Numbered from the stretch's first letter, positions 34,389 to 43,846 are shown. The stretch: DNA of 64,000 nt from Enterococcus_C asini_A (GCF_031928785.1 NZ_JARQAL010000004.1); one strand, 5' to 3'. The notes: generated by a model not told the origin, from the sequence alone. Translations and numbers: made by a program.

Positions 34389-35222
34389 GTGGCGATTAAA
34401 AAGTACAAACCTACCTCAAATGGTCGTCGTAACATGACAAGCTCTGACTTTGCTGAGATTACTACATCTACACCAGAGAAGACTTTGTTGGCACCATTGA
34501 AAAATAATGCCGGTCGTAACAACAACGGGCGCATCACTGTACGTCACCAAGGTGGCGGTCACAAACGTCAATACCGTTTGATCGACTTCAAACGTAATAA
34601 AGACAATGTTGTCGCTGTTGTTAAAACCATTGAATATGATCCAAACCGTTCAGCAAACATCGCGTTGCTGCACTATACAGATGGGGTTAAAACTTACATC
34701 TTAGCACCAAAGGGACTAGAAGTTGGCATGACCGTTGTATCTGGTCCAGAAGCGGATATTAAAGTCGGCAACGCATTACCATTGGCAAACATTCCAGTTG
34801 GTACTGTTGTCCACAACATTGAAATGAAACCAGGTAAAGGCGGACAATTAATCCGTTCTGCTGGTACTAGCGCTCAAGTATTAGGTAAAGAAGGCAAATA
34901 CGTATTGATTCGCTTGAACTCTGGCGAAGTTCGTATGATTTTGGCTACTTGCCGTGCTACGATCGGTGCTGTTGGTAACGAACAACACGAATTGATCAAC
35001 ATCGGTAAAGCTGGTCGTTCTCGTTGGATGCGTAAACGTCCTACCGTTCGTGGTAGCGTAATGAACCCTAACGATCACCCACACGGTGGTGGTGAAGGTA
35101 AGGCACCAATCGGACGTAAAGCGCCAGTATCTCCTTGGGGTCAACCTGCATTGGGTTACAAGACTCGGGATAAAAAAGCGAAATCCGACAAACTTATCGT
35201 TCGTCGTCGTAAAGCTAAATAA
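34389..35222 (+). CDS. rplB: 50S ribosomal protein L2
   Basis: One of the most conserved 23S rRNA-binding proteins, needed for subunit association and peptidyl transfer. 277 residues with the HPHGGGEG motif near 230 that contains the functionally important His. GTG start after AGGAGGG. Confidence 0.99.
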   Translation: MAIKKYKPTSNGRRNMTSSDFAEITTSTPEKTLLAPLKNNAGRNNNGRITVRHQGGGHKRQYRLIDFKRNKDNVVAVVKTIEYDPNRSANIALLHYTDGVKTYILAPKGLEVGMTVVSGPEADIKVGNALPLANIPVGTVVHNIEMKPGKGGQLIRSAGTSAQVLGKEGKYVLIRLNSGEVRMILATCRATIGAVGNEQHELINIGKAGRSRWMRKRPTVRGSVMNPNDHPHGGGEGKAPIGRKAPVSPWGQPALGYKTRDKKAKSDKLIVRRRKAK

Positions 35223-35264
35223 TCTGCTTGACCATATGTCTACATTTTGTAAAGGAGGGTCACC

Positions 35265-35543
35265 ATGGGTCGTAGTTTGAAAAAAGGACCTTTCGTCGAT
35301 GAACATTTGATGAAAAAGGTTGAAGCGCAAGAAGGCGCCGAAAAGAAAAAAGTTATCAAAACTTGGTCTCGTCGTTCCACAATTTTCCCGAACTTCATCG
35401 GTTTCACTATCGCTGTCTATGATGGGCGTAAACACGTTCCTGTTTACATCCAAGAAGACATGGTAGGACATAAATTAGGTGAATTCGCACCATCTAGAAC
35501 TTACCGTGGCCACGCTGCCGACGATAAGAAAACCAAACGTTAA
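35265..35543 (+). CDS. rpsS: 30S ribosomal protein S19
   Basis: Head protein contacting S13 and the A-site finger. 92 residues, MGRSLKKGPFVDEHL start, RTYRGHAADDKKTKR end. AAAGGAGGG ribosome binding site. Confidence 0.99.
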   Translation: MGRSLKKGPFVDEHLMKKVEAQEGAEKKKVIKTWSRRSTIFPNFIGFTIAVYDGRKHVPVYIQEDMVGHKLGEFAPSRTYRGHAADDKKTKR

Positions 35544-35564
35544 ATTTGAGAGGAGGATTTTCAA

Positions 35565-35912
35565 ATGGCTGAACAAATCACATCAGCAAGAGCAACTGCG
35601 AAAACAGTTCGCGTCTCTCCTCGCAAATCCCGTCTAGTGATCGATTTGATTCGCGGGAAAAACGTTGGAGAAGCAATTGCAATCTTGAAGTTTACACCAA
35701 ATAAAGCTGCCGGAATCATCGAAAAAGTTTTGATGTCAGCAGTAGCGAATGCAGAAAATAACTTTGACTTAGATGTTGAAAACCTAATCGTTTCTGAAGC
35801 CTTCGTGAACGAAGGACCTACTATGAAACGTTTCCGTCCTCGGGCGAAAGGTTCTGCTTCACCAATCAACAAAAGAACAAGTCATATTACTGTAGTCGTA
35901 TCAGAAAAATAA
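35565..35912 (+). CDS. rplV: 50S ribosomal protein L22
   Basis: Exit-tunnel protein whose beta-hairpin contacts nascent chains and macrolides. 115 residues; hairpin region around 80-95 (MKRFRPRAKGSASPINKRTSH) has normal length. AGAGGAGG ribosome binding site. Confidence 0.99.
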   Translation: MAEQITSARATAKTVRVSPRKSRLVIDLIRGKNVGEAIAILKFTPNKAAGIIEKVLMSAVANAENNFDLDVENLIVSEAFVNEGPTMKRFRPRAKGSASPINKRTSHITVVVSEK

Positions 35913-35925
35913 GGAGGGACATTCA

Positions 35926-36591
35926 GTGGGTCAAAAAGTAAATCCAATTGGAATGCGTGTTGGCATCATCCGTGACTGGGATGCAAAATGGTATGCTGAA
36001 AAAGAATACGGCGAATTCCTACACGAAGATTTAAGAATCCGCAAATTTATTGCGACCAAACTTGCTGATGCCGCTGTGTCTAAAGTTGAAATCGAACGCG
36101 CTGCAAATCGCGTAAATGTTTCAATTCACACAGCTAAACCAGGTATGGTGATCGGTAAAGGCGGTTCTGAAGTCGAAAACCTAAGAAAAGAATTAAACAA
36201 ATTGACTGGTAAACGAGTTCACATCAACATCGTGGAAATCAAAAAACCAGATCTTGATGCAAAATTAGTTGGCGAAGGTATTGCCCGTCAATTAGAAAAC
36301 CGTGTGGCATTCCGTCGCGCACAAAAACAAGCGATCCAACGCACAATGCGTTCAGGCGCTAAAGGGATTAAAACTATGGTATCTGGCCGTTTGAACGGTG
36401 CTGATATCGCTCGTTCTGAAGGTTATTCAGAAGGAACTGTTCCTCTTCATACATTGCGTGCCGACATCGACTACGCATGGGAAGAAGCAAACACTACCTA
36501 CGGAAAATTAGGAGTGAAAGTGTGGATCTACCGCGGCGAAATCTTGCCAGCGAAAAAGAACGTTCAAAACACTGAGAAAGGAGGGAAATAA
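35926..36591 (+). CDS. rpsC: 30S ribosomal protein S3
   Basis: mRNA-entry protein with helicase contribution. 221 residues: KH domain with VIGKGGSEVE near 75-85, and the C-terminal domain. GTG start (GTG GGT CAA AAA) after AAGGAGGG. Ends two bases before rplP begins. Confidence 0.99.
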   Translation: MGQKVNPIGMRVGIIRDWDAKWYAEKEYGEFLHEDLRIRKFIATKLADAAVSKVEIERAANRVNVSIHTAKPGMVIGKGGSEVENLRKELNKLTGKRVHINIVEIKKPDLDAKLVGEGIARQLENRVAFRRAQKQAIQRTMRSGAKGIKTMVSGRLNGADIARSEGYSEGTVPLHTLRADIDYAWEEANTTYGKLGVKVWIYRGEILPAKKNVQNTEKGGK

Positions 36592-36593
36592 AC

Positions 36594-37028
36594 ATGTTAG
36601 TACCTAAACGTGTGAAACACCGTCGTGAGTTCCGGGGCAAAATGCGGGGCGAAGCTAAAGGCGGTAAAGAAGTAGCTTTCGGTGAATACGGCTTACAAGC
36701 TGTTGAATCTCACTGGATTACTAACCGCCAAATTGAAGCGGCTCGTATCGCTATGACTCGTTACATGAAACGTGGCGGGAAAGTATGGATCAAAATTTTC
36801 CCTCACAAATCATACACGGCAAAAGCAATCGGCGTCCGGATGGGTTCTGGTAAAGGGGCTCCTGAAGGCTGGGTATCACCAGTTAAACGTGGCAAAATCA
36901 TGTTTGAAATCGCTGGGGTTCCTGAAGAAGTTGCTCGTGAAGCATTACGTCTTGCATCTCACAAGTTGCCAATCAAGACTAAAATCGTAAAACGTGAGGA
37001 AATGGGTGGTGAATCGAATGAAGGTTAA
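36594..37028 (+). CDS. rplP: 50S ribosomal protein L16
   Basis: Organises the A-site region of the large subunit. 144 residues, MLVPKRVKHRREFRGKM start. The 3' end overlaps rpmC by 11 bases in another frame, so the two are translated together. Confidence 0.99.
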   Translation: MLVPKRVKHRREFRGKMRGEAKGGKEVAFGEYGLQAVESHWITNRQIEAARIAMTRYMKRGGKVWIKIFPHKSYTAKAIGVRMGSGKGAPEGWVSPVKRGKIMFEIAGVPEEVAREALRLASHKLPIKTKIVKREEMGGESNEG

Positions 37029-37206
37029 AGAAATCAGAGAATTAACCACTGCCGAAATGCTTGATCAAGAAAAGCAATTGAAGGAAGAATTGTTCAACTT
37101 GCGATTCCAACTAGCAACCGGTCAATTAGAAAACACTGCACGTATCCAAGAAGTTCGCAAATCGATTGCACGCATCAAAACTGTTTTGCGTGAACAATCT
37201 AAGTAA
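37018..37206 (+). CDS. rpmC: 50S ribosomal protein L29
   Basis: Small helical protein at the tunnel exit next to L23. 62 residues, beginning MKVKEIRELTTAEML. The ATG at 37018 after GAGGAAATGGG is chosen over an upstream in-frame ATG because L29 proteins begin here; it overlaps the rplP 3' end. Confidence 0.97.
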   Translation: MKVKEIRELTTAEMLDQEKQLKEELFNLRFQLATGQLENTARIQEVRKSIARIKTVLREQSK

Positions 37207-37230
37207 TAGTGGAAGGAGGCCATTTAGCGT

Positions 37231-37497
37231 ATGACTGAAGAAAGAAATCAACGCAAAGTTTACCAAGGTCGTGTGGTATCTGACAAAATGGATAAAACCA
37301 TCACTGTAGTGGTTGAAACCAAAAAGAATCACCCTATCTACGGCAAACGCATGAACTACTCTAAGAAATACAAAGCTCACGATGAAAACAACGAAGCAAA
37401 AGTTGGCGATATCGTGCGCATTATGGAAACTCGTCCATTATCAGCTACTAAACGTTTCCGTTTGGTTGATATTGTTGAAAAAGCAGTGGTTATCTAA
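37231..37497 (+). CDS. rpsQ: 30S ribosomal protein S17
   Basis: OB-fold primary 16S rRNA-binding protein. 88 residues with the conserved GRVVSDKMDKTITVVVE strand. GAAGGAGGC ribosome binding site. Confidence 0.99.
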   Translation: MTEERNQRKVYQGRVVSDKMDKTITVVVETKKNHPIYGKRMNYSKKYKAHDENNEAKVGDIVRIMETRPLSATKRFRLVDIVEKAVVI

Positions 37498-37551
37498 TCA
37501 CGGATACTTTCCCATATAGAGTGATGCAAACCTGAAAGGAGGATACACATC

Positions 37552-37920
37552 GTGATCCAAGCAGAAAGCCGCTTAAAAGTTGCGGACAACTCAGGTGCCC
37601 GGGAAATCCTTACGATTAAAGTTCTTGGTGGTTCAGGCCGCAAGACTGCAAATATCGGGGACGTCATTGTTGCTTCGGTTAAACAAGCAACGCCAGGTGG
37701 AGTTGTCAAAAAAGGTGACGTGGTAAAAGCCGTTATCGTTCGTACTAAAACAGGAGCTCGTCGTACAGACGGTTCTTACATTAAATTTGATGAAAATGCT
37801 GCGGTTATTATCCGTGACGATAAGAGCCCTCGTGGAACTCGGATCTTTGGCCCTGTGGCCCGTGAATTGCGTGAAAACAACTTCATGAAGATCGTTTCCT
37901 TAGCACCAGAAGTATTGTAA
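37552..37920 (+). CDS. rplN: 50S ribosomal protein L14
   Basis: Interface protein that contacts 16S helix 44. 122 residues (MIQAESRLKVADNSGAREI). GTG start after AAAGGAGGA. Confidence 0.99.
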   Translation: MIQAESRLKVADNSGAREILTIKVLGGSGRKTANIGDVIVASVKQATPGGVVKKGDVVKAVIVRTKTGARRTDGSYIKFDENAAVIIRDDKSPRGTRIFGPVARELRENNFMKIVSLAPEVL

Positions 37921-37955
37921 TTTGTATCTATTACCAAAGGAGGTGCGAAACAGTA

Positions 37956-38267
37956 ATGTTTGTAAAAAAAGGCGATAAAGTAAAAGTTATCACTGGTAAA
38001 GACAAAAACAAAGAAGGCGTTGTGCTTGCAGCGTTTCCTAAGAAAGATAAAGTGATTGTCGAAGGTGTTAACGTGATGAAAAAACACCAAAAACCTTCTC
38101 AAGCTGCTCCTCAAGGTGGGATCCTTGAAGTCGAAGCACCAATTCATGTTTCCAACGTGATGGTGATTGATCCTTCAAACGGTCAAGCTACCCGTGTCGG
38201 CTACAAAGAAGTTGACGGTAAAAAAGTCCGCGTTGCTAAAAAAACCGGCGAAGTTCTCGACAAATAA
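37956..38267 (+). CDS. rplX: 50S ribosomal protein L24
   Basis: Assembly-initiator protein with a KOW motif (KGDKVKVITGKDKNKEG) at its N-terminus. 103 residues. AAAGGAGGTG ribosome binding site. Confidence 0.99.
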   Translation: MFVKKGDKVKVITGKDKNKEGVVLAAFPKKDKVIVEGVNVMKKHQKPSQAAPQGGILEVEAPIHVSNVMVIDPSNGQATRVGYKEVDGKKVRVAKKTGEVLDK

Positions 38268-38295
38268 TCACACTTAAGAAAGGAGGAGCAAACGA

Positions 38296-38835
38296 ATGAA
38301 CCGCCTGAAAGAAAAATATACTAAAGAAGTCGTTCCGGCTTTGACAGAAAAATTCAATTACACTTCAGTAATGCAAGCACCAAAAGTTGACAAAATCGTT
38401 ATCAACATGGGTGTCGGCGATGCTGTATCCAATGCTAAAAACTTGGATAAAGCCGTTGAAGAATTGGCTTTGATCTCTGGTCAAAAACCATTGATCACCA
38501 AAGCTAAGAAATCAATCGCTGGTTTCCGTCTACGTGAAGGTATGCCAATTGGGGCTAAAGTTACTTTACGTGGCGAACGCATGTATGAATTCCTTGATAA
38601 ATTGGTAACTGTTTCCTTACCACGTGTCCGTGATTTCCACGGCGTCAGCAAAAAAGCATTTGATGGTCGCGGTAACTATACTTTAGGTATCAAAGAACAA
38701 TTAATCTTCCCAGAAGTTGATTTTGATTTGGTAGATAAAGTCCGCGGGATGGACATCGTAATTGTGACAACTGCACAAACAGACGAAGAATCTCGTGAAT
38801 TGTTAACGCAACTAGGCATGCCATTTGCAAAATAA
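38296..38835 (+). CDS. rplE: 50S ribosomal protein L5
   Basis: Binds 5S rRNA and forms an intersubunit bridge. 179 residues with KIVINMGVGDAV and the GxLREGMPIGAKVTLRG region. AAAGGAGGAG ribosome binding site. Confidence 0.99.
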   Translation: MNRLKEKYTKEVVPALTEKFNYTSVMQAPKVDKIVINMGVGDAVSNAKNLDKAVEELALISGQKPLITKAKKSIAGFRLREGMPIGAKVTLRGERMYEFLDKLVTVSLPRVRDFHGVSKKAFDGRGNYTLGIKEQLIFPEVDFDLVDKVRGMDIVIVTTAQTDEESRELLTQLGMPFAK

Positions 38836-38853
38836 AAAAAGGAGGCGAACTAC

Positions 38854-39039
38854 GTGGCTAAAAAATCAATGATTGCTAAAAACAAACGTCCTGCTAAATT
38901 CTCAAGCCAAGAATACACTCGGTGCGAACGTTGCGGACGTCCACATTCAGTTTATCGTAAATTCAAACTTTGCCGTATTTGCTTCCGCGAACTTGCCTAT
39001 AAAGGACAAATTCCCGGCGTGAAAAAAGCTAGCTGGTAA
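38854..39039 (+). CDS. rpsN: 30S ribosomal protein S14, type Z
   Basis: 61-residue zinc-binding form of S14 with CERCGR and CRICFREL supplying four cysteines. GTG start after AAGGAGGCG. Many Firmicutes also carry a zinc-free second copy elsewhere; none is in this window. Confidence 0.98.
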   Translation: MAKKSMIAKNKRPAKFSSQEYTRCERCGRPHSVYRKFKLCRICFRELAYKGQIPGVKKASW

Positions 39040-39075
39040 ACCAAGAAAACTCGCATAAAGGAGGTAAATCATCCA

Positions 39076-39474
39076 ATGGTCATGACAGATCCAATCGCAG
39101 ATTTCCTAACTCGTATTCGTAATGCCAACATGGTTAAACACGAATCTTTGGAAGTGCCTGCTTCAAAAATCAAACGTGATATCGCTGAAATCCTTAAAAA
39201 AGAAGGATTCATCCGTGATATTGAATATATCGAAGATGACAAACAAGGCGTGATCCGTGTCTTCCTGAAATATGGTCGCAATGGCGAACGCGTTATCACC
39301 AACTTGAAACGTATCTCTAAACCAGGCTTGCGGGCTTACGTCAAAGCTGACGAAGTACCAAAAGTATTAAACGGTTTGGGTATTGCAATCTTGTCTACTT
39401 CTGAAGGTGTTATCACTGACAAAGAAGCTCGGGCGAAAAATATTGGCGGCGAAGTTGTCGCTTACGTATGGTAA
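39076..39474 (+). CDS. rpsH: 30S ribosomal protein S8
   Basis: Central-domain 16S rRNA-binding protein; in E. coli the spc operon repressor. 132 residues, MVMTDPIADFLTRIRNAN, as in Bacillus; a second ATG two codons in is an alternative start. AAAGGAGGT ribosome binding site. Confidence 0.99.
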   Translation: MVMTDPIADFLTRIRNANMVKHESLEVPASKIKRDIAEILKKEGFIRDIEYIEDDKQGVIRVFLKYGRNGERVITNLKRISKPGLRAYVKADEVPKVLNGLGIAILSTSEGVITDKEARAKNIGGEVVAYVW

Positions 39475-39504
39475 TCCAATAATTACACAAGGAGGTGTCT
39501 TCAA

Positions 39505-40041
39505 GTGAGTCGTATCGGTAATAAAATCGTTGTTCTTCCTGCTGGTGTTGAAATCAAGCAAGATGGTCACAACGTTACAGTCAAAGGACCAAAGGGTGAA
39601 TTAACTCGTCAATTCTCTGCTGATATTGAAATGAATATCGAAGGAACTGAAGTGACATTTACACGTCCAAATGACACAAAAGAAATGAAAACCATCCACG
39701 GAACTACCCGGGCCAACTTCAACAACATGGTCGTAGGTGTTTCGGAAGGATTCCAAAAAGCATTGGAACTTCAAGGGGTTGGGTACCGTGCTCAATTACA
39801 AGGTAAAAAACTTGTCTTGAACGTTGGTTACTCTCATCCAGTTGAAATCGATGCACCAGCTGGTATCGAAATTGAAGTACCAAACAATACTTCAATCATC
39901 GTTAAAGGCTCGGACAAAGAAGTTGTTGGCGAATTAGCTGCTAACATTCGTGGCGTCCGTCCTCCAGAACCTTACAAAGGCAAAGGGATTCGCTATGTTG
40001 GTGAATACGTACGCCGTAAAGAAGGTAAAACTGGTAAATAA
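39505..40041 (+). CDS. rplF: 50S ribosomal protein L6
   Basis: Sits near the GTPase centre and sarcin-ricin loop. 178 residues made of two similar domains; ends with the conserved PEPYKGKGIRYVGEYVRRKEGK. GTG start after AAGGAGGTG. Confidence 0.99.
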   Translation: MSRIGNKIVVLPAGVEIKQDGHNVTVKGPKGELTRQFSADIEMNIEGTEVTFTRPNDTKEMKTIHGTTRANFNNMVVGVSEGFQKALELQGVGYRAQLQGKKLVLNVGYSHPVEIDAPAGIEIEVPNNTSIIVKGSDKEVVGELAANIRGVRPPEPYKGKGIRYVGEYVRRKEGKTGK

Positions 40042-40099
40042 TCGTAAACCTAGTTTACGATTCGCGGCCTAGGCCAGCAAAAATAAAGAGGTGACAATT

Positions 40100-40456
40100 G
40101 TGATTACAAAACCAGATAAAAACAAAACACGTCAAAAGCGTCATCGTCGTGTCCGTAACAAAATCTCTGGTACTGCTGAGTGCCCACGCTTGAACGTTTT
40201 CCGTTCTAACAAAAACATCTACGCACAAGTAATTGATGACGTAGCGGGTGTGACGCTAGCAAGTGCCTCTACCTTGGATAAAGAAATTTCAGGTGGAACA
40301 AAAGTTGAACAAGCACAAACTGTCGGTAAATTAGTCGCAGAACGTGCTGCAGCAAAAGGTGTTAAAGAAGTAGTCTTTGACCGTGGTGGATACCTTTACC
40401 ATGGCCGTGTGCAAGCTTTAGCTGAAGCAGCACGCGAAAATGGACTTGAATTTTAA
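40100..40456 (+). CDS. rplR: 50S ribosomal protein L18
   Basis: 5S rRNA-binding protein. 118 residues from the GTG at 40100 (MITKPDKNKTRQKRHRR), placed six bases after AGAGGTG; the in-frame GTG at 40091 is inside that site. Ends FDRGGYLYHGRVQALAEAARENGLEF, typical of L18. Confidence 0.97.
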   Translation: MITKPDKNKTRQKRHRRVRNKISGTAECPRLNVFRSNKNIYAQVIDDVAGVTLASASTLDKEISGGTKVEQAQTVGKLVAERAAAKGVKEVVFDRGGYLYHGRVQALAEAARENGLEF

Positions 40457-40476
40457 GAGAAGGAGGAACACCATTC

Positions 40477-40977
40477 ATGACTTACATTGATCCAAATCAT
40501 TTAGAATTGGAAGATCGCGTTGTTGCTATCAACCGCGTAACCAAAGTAGTTAAAGGTGGACGTCGTTTGCGTTTCGCGGCTTTAGTAGTCGTTGGCGACA
40601 AAAACGGTCACGTGGGCTTTGGTACTGGTAAAGCACAAGAAGTACCTGAAGCAATCCGCAAAGCTATTGAAGCTGCTAAGAAAAACTTGGTTGAAGTACC
40701 AATGGTTGGTTCTACAATCCCTCACGAAGTCATCGGCGTATTTGGTGGCGGCCGTATCTTGATGAAACCTGCTGTAGAAGGTTCTGGAGTTGCTGCTGGT
40801 GGTCCGGTTCGTGCGGTCCTAGAATTAGCTGGTGTGGGCGATATTACGTCTAAATCATTGGGTTCTAACACCCCAATCAACGTAGTGCGGGCAACCGTTG
40901 AAGGTTTGAAAGATTTGAAACGGGCTGAAGAAGTTGCAGAACTTCGCGGCATTTCCGTTGACGAATTAATCGGATAA
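40477..40977 (+). CDS. rpsE: 30S ribosomal protein S5
   Basis: Decoding-fidelity protein at the mRNA entry site. 166 residues with the N-terminal double-stranded RNA-binding-like domain (VVKGGRRLRFAALVVVGD) and the GSGVAAGGPVRAVLE motif. Spectinomycin-loop residues appear normal. AGAAGGAGGA ribosome binding site. Confidence 0.99.
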   Translation: MTYIDPNHLELEDRVVAINRVTKVVKGGRRLRFAALVVVGDKNGHVGFGTGKAQEVPEAIRKAIEAAKKNLVEVPMVGSTIPHEVIGVFGGGRILMKPAVEGSGVAAGGPVRAVLELAGVGDITSKSLGSNTPINVVRATVEGLKDLKRAEEVAELRGISVDELIG

Positions 40978-40991
40978 GGAGGACAAACATA

Positions 40992-41171
40992 ATGGCTGAA
41001 TTGAAAATTACTTTGAAACGCAGCGTTATCGGACGTCCTCAAAACCAACGAGACACCGTTAAAGCGCTAGGTTTGAAAAAAATGAACTCAACAGTAGTGA
41101 AACCTGCCAATGAAGCAATCAAAGGCATGGTTAACACTATTTCTCACTTGGTAGAAGTCGAAGAAGTTTAA
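40992..41171 (+). CDS. rpmD: 50S ribosomal protein L30
   Basis: A 59-residue protein, MAELKITLKRSVIGRPQNQ at the start and SHLVEVEEV at the end, normal for bacterial L30. The ATG follows TAAGGAGGACAAACAT, 14 bases after the rpsE stop. It fills the gap between rpsE and rplO in the standard order. Confidence 0.98.
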   Translation: MAELKITLKRSVIGRPQNQRDTVKALGLKKMNSTVVKPANEAIKGMVNTISHLVEVEEV

Positions 41172-41211
41172 TTTGACTTTGAACTATTTTGATTAAGGAG
41201 GTGCCAAACCT

Positions 41212-41652
41212 ATGAAACTTCATGAATTAAAACCTTCAGAAGGCTCTCGTCAAGTACGCAACCGCGTGGGTCGAGGAACATCTTCTGGTAATGGTAAAAC
41301 AAGTGGCCGTGGACAAAAGGGGCAAAAATCCCGTTCCGGCGGTGGTGTACGTCTAGGCTTTGAAGGGGGACAAACTCCATTGTTCCGTCGTTTGCCAAAA
41401 CGTGGATTCACTAACATTAACCGTAAAGAATATGCAGTAATCAACTTAGATATCTTGAATCGTTTTGAAGACGGTGCTGAAGTAACTCCTGTTGCTTTAG
41501 TAGAAGCTGGCTTTGTTAAAAACGAAAAAGCAGGAATCAAAGTGTTAGCTAACGGAGAACTGACTAAGAAATTAACTGTGAAAGCAGCTAAATTCTCTAA
41601 GGCAGCTGAAGAAGCTATCGTTGCTGCTGGCGGATCAATCGAGGTGATCTAA
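41212..41652 (+). CDS. rplO: 50S ribosomal protein L15
   Basis: Late-assembly large-subunit protein. 146 residues; Gly/Arg-rich N-terminal extension (RVGRGTSSGNGKTSGRGQKG) that penetrates the rRNA. AAGGAGGTG ribosome binding site. Its TAA overlaps the secY ATG, so synthesis is coupled. Confidence 0.99.
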   Translation: MKLHELKPSEGSRQVRNRVGRGTSSGNGKTSGRGQKGQKSRSGGGVRLGFEGGQTPLFRRLPKRGFTNINRKEYAVINLDILNRFEDGAEVTPVALVEAGFVKNEKAGIKVLANGELTKKLTVKAAKFSKAAEEAIVAAGGSIEVI

Positions 41653-42950
41653 TGATTAAACTGTTGCGAGACTCGTTTAAAGTAAAAGAGATTCGATCAA
41701 AACTTTTCTTTACGATCTTTGCACTGTTTGTCTTTCGCTTAGGCGCCCATATTACGGTGCCGGGCGTAGATGCCAGTCGATTGCAAACCATCTCGGAATT
41801 ACCTTTCCTAAACATGTTGAATATCGTAAGTGGTAGCGCCATGCAAAACTTTTCGATTTTCGCCATGGGGGTTTCACCATACATCACAGCTTCAATCGTC
41901 ATCCAACTCTTGCAGATGGATATCGTGCCGAAGTTTGTGGAATGGTCGAAACAAGGCGAGGTTGGTCGCCGAAAATTAAATCAAGCGACTCGCGTACTCA
42001 CGCTGGTTTTGGGCTTTGTCCAATCAATCGGGATTACCTTTGGCTTTAACTCCTTCACTCAGCTAGGGTTTGTAACAGATACTTCTGTGACAAACTTCAT
42101 GATCATTGGGTTGATTTTGACAGCTGGAACCATGTTTGTCACATGGTTAGGAGAACAAATTACTGAAAAAGGTGTGGGGAACGGCGTCTCCATGATTATC
42201 TTTGCCGGAATCATCTCACGGATGCCAACAGATATTAAAGGTTTGATTGAAGATTACTTCATTAATATCGAATCTTCTGAAATCTGGAAATCCGCGATCT
42301 TTATGATTTTATTGGTCATTGCGATTCTTGTAATCGTGACCTTGGTGACCTACGTTCAACAAGCAGAACGTAAAATTCCGATTCAATATACCAAACGAGT
42401 TGCTGGAGCACCTACTAGTAGCTATTTACCAATTAAAGTAAATGCTGCCGGGGTTATCCCAGTCATCTTTGCCTCCTCTTTTATTGCTACACCAAATGCT
42501 ATTTTGCAGGCAGTAGCTAGCAATAATGCAGGGAAAGATTGGTATCAAGTCTTGACCCAAATCTTCAGTTACAATACGGTGCCAGGTGCAATCATCTATA
42601 CCGTCTTAATCGTTGCTTTCACGTTCTTTTATGCTTTTGTTCAAGTTAACCCTGAGAAATTAGCGGAAAACTTGCAAAAACAAGGCAGCTACATTCCAAG
42701 TGTGCGGCCAGGTAAAGGAACCGAAGAGTACGTTTCTGGATTGTTGATGCGTTTGAGTGCAGTGGGAGCAGTCTTTTTAGGACTTGTGGCATTGTTACCA
42801 ATCGTAGCACAAATGATTTGGAATCTGCCTCAATCCATCGGGTTAGGCGGAACAAGTTTATTGATCGTAATCGGTGTGGCCTTAGAAACTGCCAAACAGT
42901 TGGAAGGCTTAATGCTGAAACGGAAATATACTGGCTTTATTAACAATTAA
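41652..42950 (+). CDS. secY: Preprotein translocase subunit SecY
   Basis: The channel-forming subunit of the Sec translocon, 432 residues with ten membrane helices. Start MIKLLRDSFKVKEIRSKL; plug and lateral-gate regions (GVSPYITASIVIQLLQM) and the cytosolic loop GTEEYVSGLLMRLS are conserved. Coupled to rplO by a one-base overlap. adk follows after 65 bases that include a hairpin. Confidence 0.98.
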   Translation: MIKLLRDSFKVKEIRSKLFFTIFALFVFRLGAHITVPGVDASRLQTISELPFLNMLNIVSGSAMQNFSIFAMGVSPYITASIVIQLLQMDIVPKFVEWSKQGEVGRRKLNQATRVLTLVLGFVQSIGITFGFNSFTQLGFVTDTSVTNFMIIGLILTAGTMFVTWLGEQITEKGVGNGVSMIIFAGIISRMPTDIKGLIEDYFINIESSEIWKSAIFMILLVIAILVIVTLVTYVQQAERKIPIQYTKRVAGAPTSSYLPIKVNAAGVIPVIFASSFIATPNAILQAVASNNAGKDWYQVLTQIFSYNTVPGAIIYTVLIVAFTFFYAFVQVNPEKLAENLQKQGSYIPSVRPGKGTEEYVSGLLMRLSAVGAVFLGLVALLPIVAQMIWNLPQSIGLGGTSLLIVIGVALETAKQLEGLMLKRKYTGFINN

Positions 42951-42961
42951 TGTGTTGGCGG

Positions 42962-42980
42962 GTTGAGGATTCTCCTCAAC
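42962..42980 (+). promoter_or_regulatory. Hairpin between secY and adk
   Basis: GTTGAGGA / TCCTCAAC with a 3-base loop, not followed by a clean T-run. Possibly a processing or partial attenuation site. Confidence 0.45.
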
Positions 42981-43015
42981 ACCGTTGCACCTTTTAAAAT
43001 AGGAGGAGTATTAGC

Positions 43016-43660
43016 ATGAACCTTGTATTGATGGGTTTACCAGGTGCTGGTAAAGGTACCCAAGCAGAACGGATCGTTGCTGAATATAACATTCCCCAAA
43101 TTTCCACCGGTGATATGTTTCGGGCAGCTATTGCCAAAGAAACCAAGCTTGGATTGGAAGCAAAAGCATACATGGACAAAGGGGAGCTCGTTCCTGATGC
43201 GGTGACTAATGGCATCGTCAAAGAACGTTTAGCTGAACCTGACACAAAAGCTGGCTTTTTATTGGATGGATATCCACGAACATTGGATCAAGCCAAAGAG
43301 CTAGATCAAATGCTCAAAGACCTCAATAAAAAGTTAGATGCGGTGATTGAAATCCATGTCCCTGAAGAAGTTCTCGTTGAACGTTTAGCCGGACGTTACA
43401 TTTGTCGCAACTGTGGCGCGACTTATCATAAAATCTTCAACCCAACCAAAGTTGAAGGAACTTGTGATCGCTGCGGTGGCCATGAATTTTACCAACGAGA
43501 AGATGATAAGCCTGAGACGGTCAAAAATCGTCTTGCTGTCAATATCAAAAGTAGTGAACCGATCTTAAGCTATTACAAAGACCAAGGTTTATTGCAGTCT
43601 ATTGATGGCGATCGTGAAATCGATGCTGTATTTAACGATGTTAAAAAAATCATCGAGTAA
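43016..43660 (+). CDS. adk: Adenylate kinase
   Basis: Reversible ATP + AMP to 2 ADP. 214 residues: P-loop GLPGAGKGTQAE near the N-terminus, AMP site STGDMFRAAI, and a LID domain with a zinc finger (CRNCGATYH ... CDRCGG, four cysteines) typical of Gram-positive Adk. AGGAGGAG ribosome binding site. No map gene follows, unlike the Bacillus order. Confidence 0.98.
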   Translation: MNLVLMGLPGAGKGTQAERIVAEYNIPQISTGDMFRAAIAKETKLGLEAKAYMDKGELVPDAVTNGIVKERLAEPDTKAGFLLDGYPRTLDQAKELDQMLKDLNKKLDAVIEIHVPEEVLVERLAGRYICRNCGATYHKIFNPTKVEGTCDRCGGHEFYQREDDKPETVKNRLAVNIKSSEPILSYYKDQGLLQSIDGDREIDAVFNDVKKIIE

Positions 43661-43701
43661 CGACATCGCCAGTTACCGACTTGCAGCCTTAAAGTTTTCT
43701 C

Positions 43702-43730
43702 TTGTCAAGTTTGACATTTTGTGATACACT
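43702..43730 (+). promoter_or_regulatory. Internal promoter before infA
   Basis: TTGTCA and TACACT are 17 bases apart, with TG one base before the -10. It lies about 115 bases upstream of infA and could boost the alpha-operon part of the cluster. Confidence 0.65.
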
Positions 43731-43846
43731 GTGTCAGTCCGACTTCTAGCAATAACTAGGAGCAACTTTTTTTGAGAATCTTAGGTGGGAACAGTGTTTC
43801 CGCCATTTTATCGTGTGAAAATCACAAGTACAAGGAGGTACTGTGC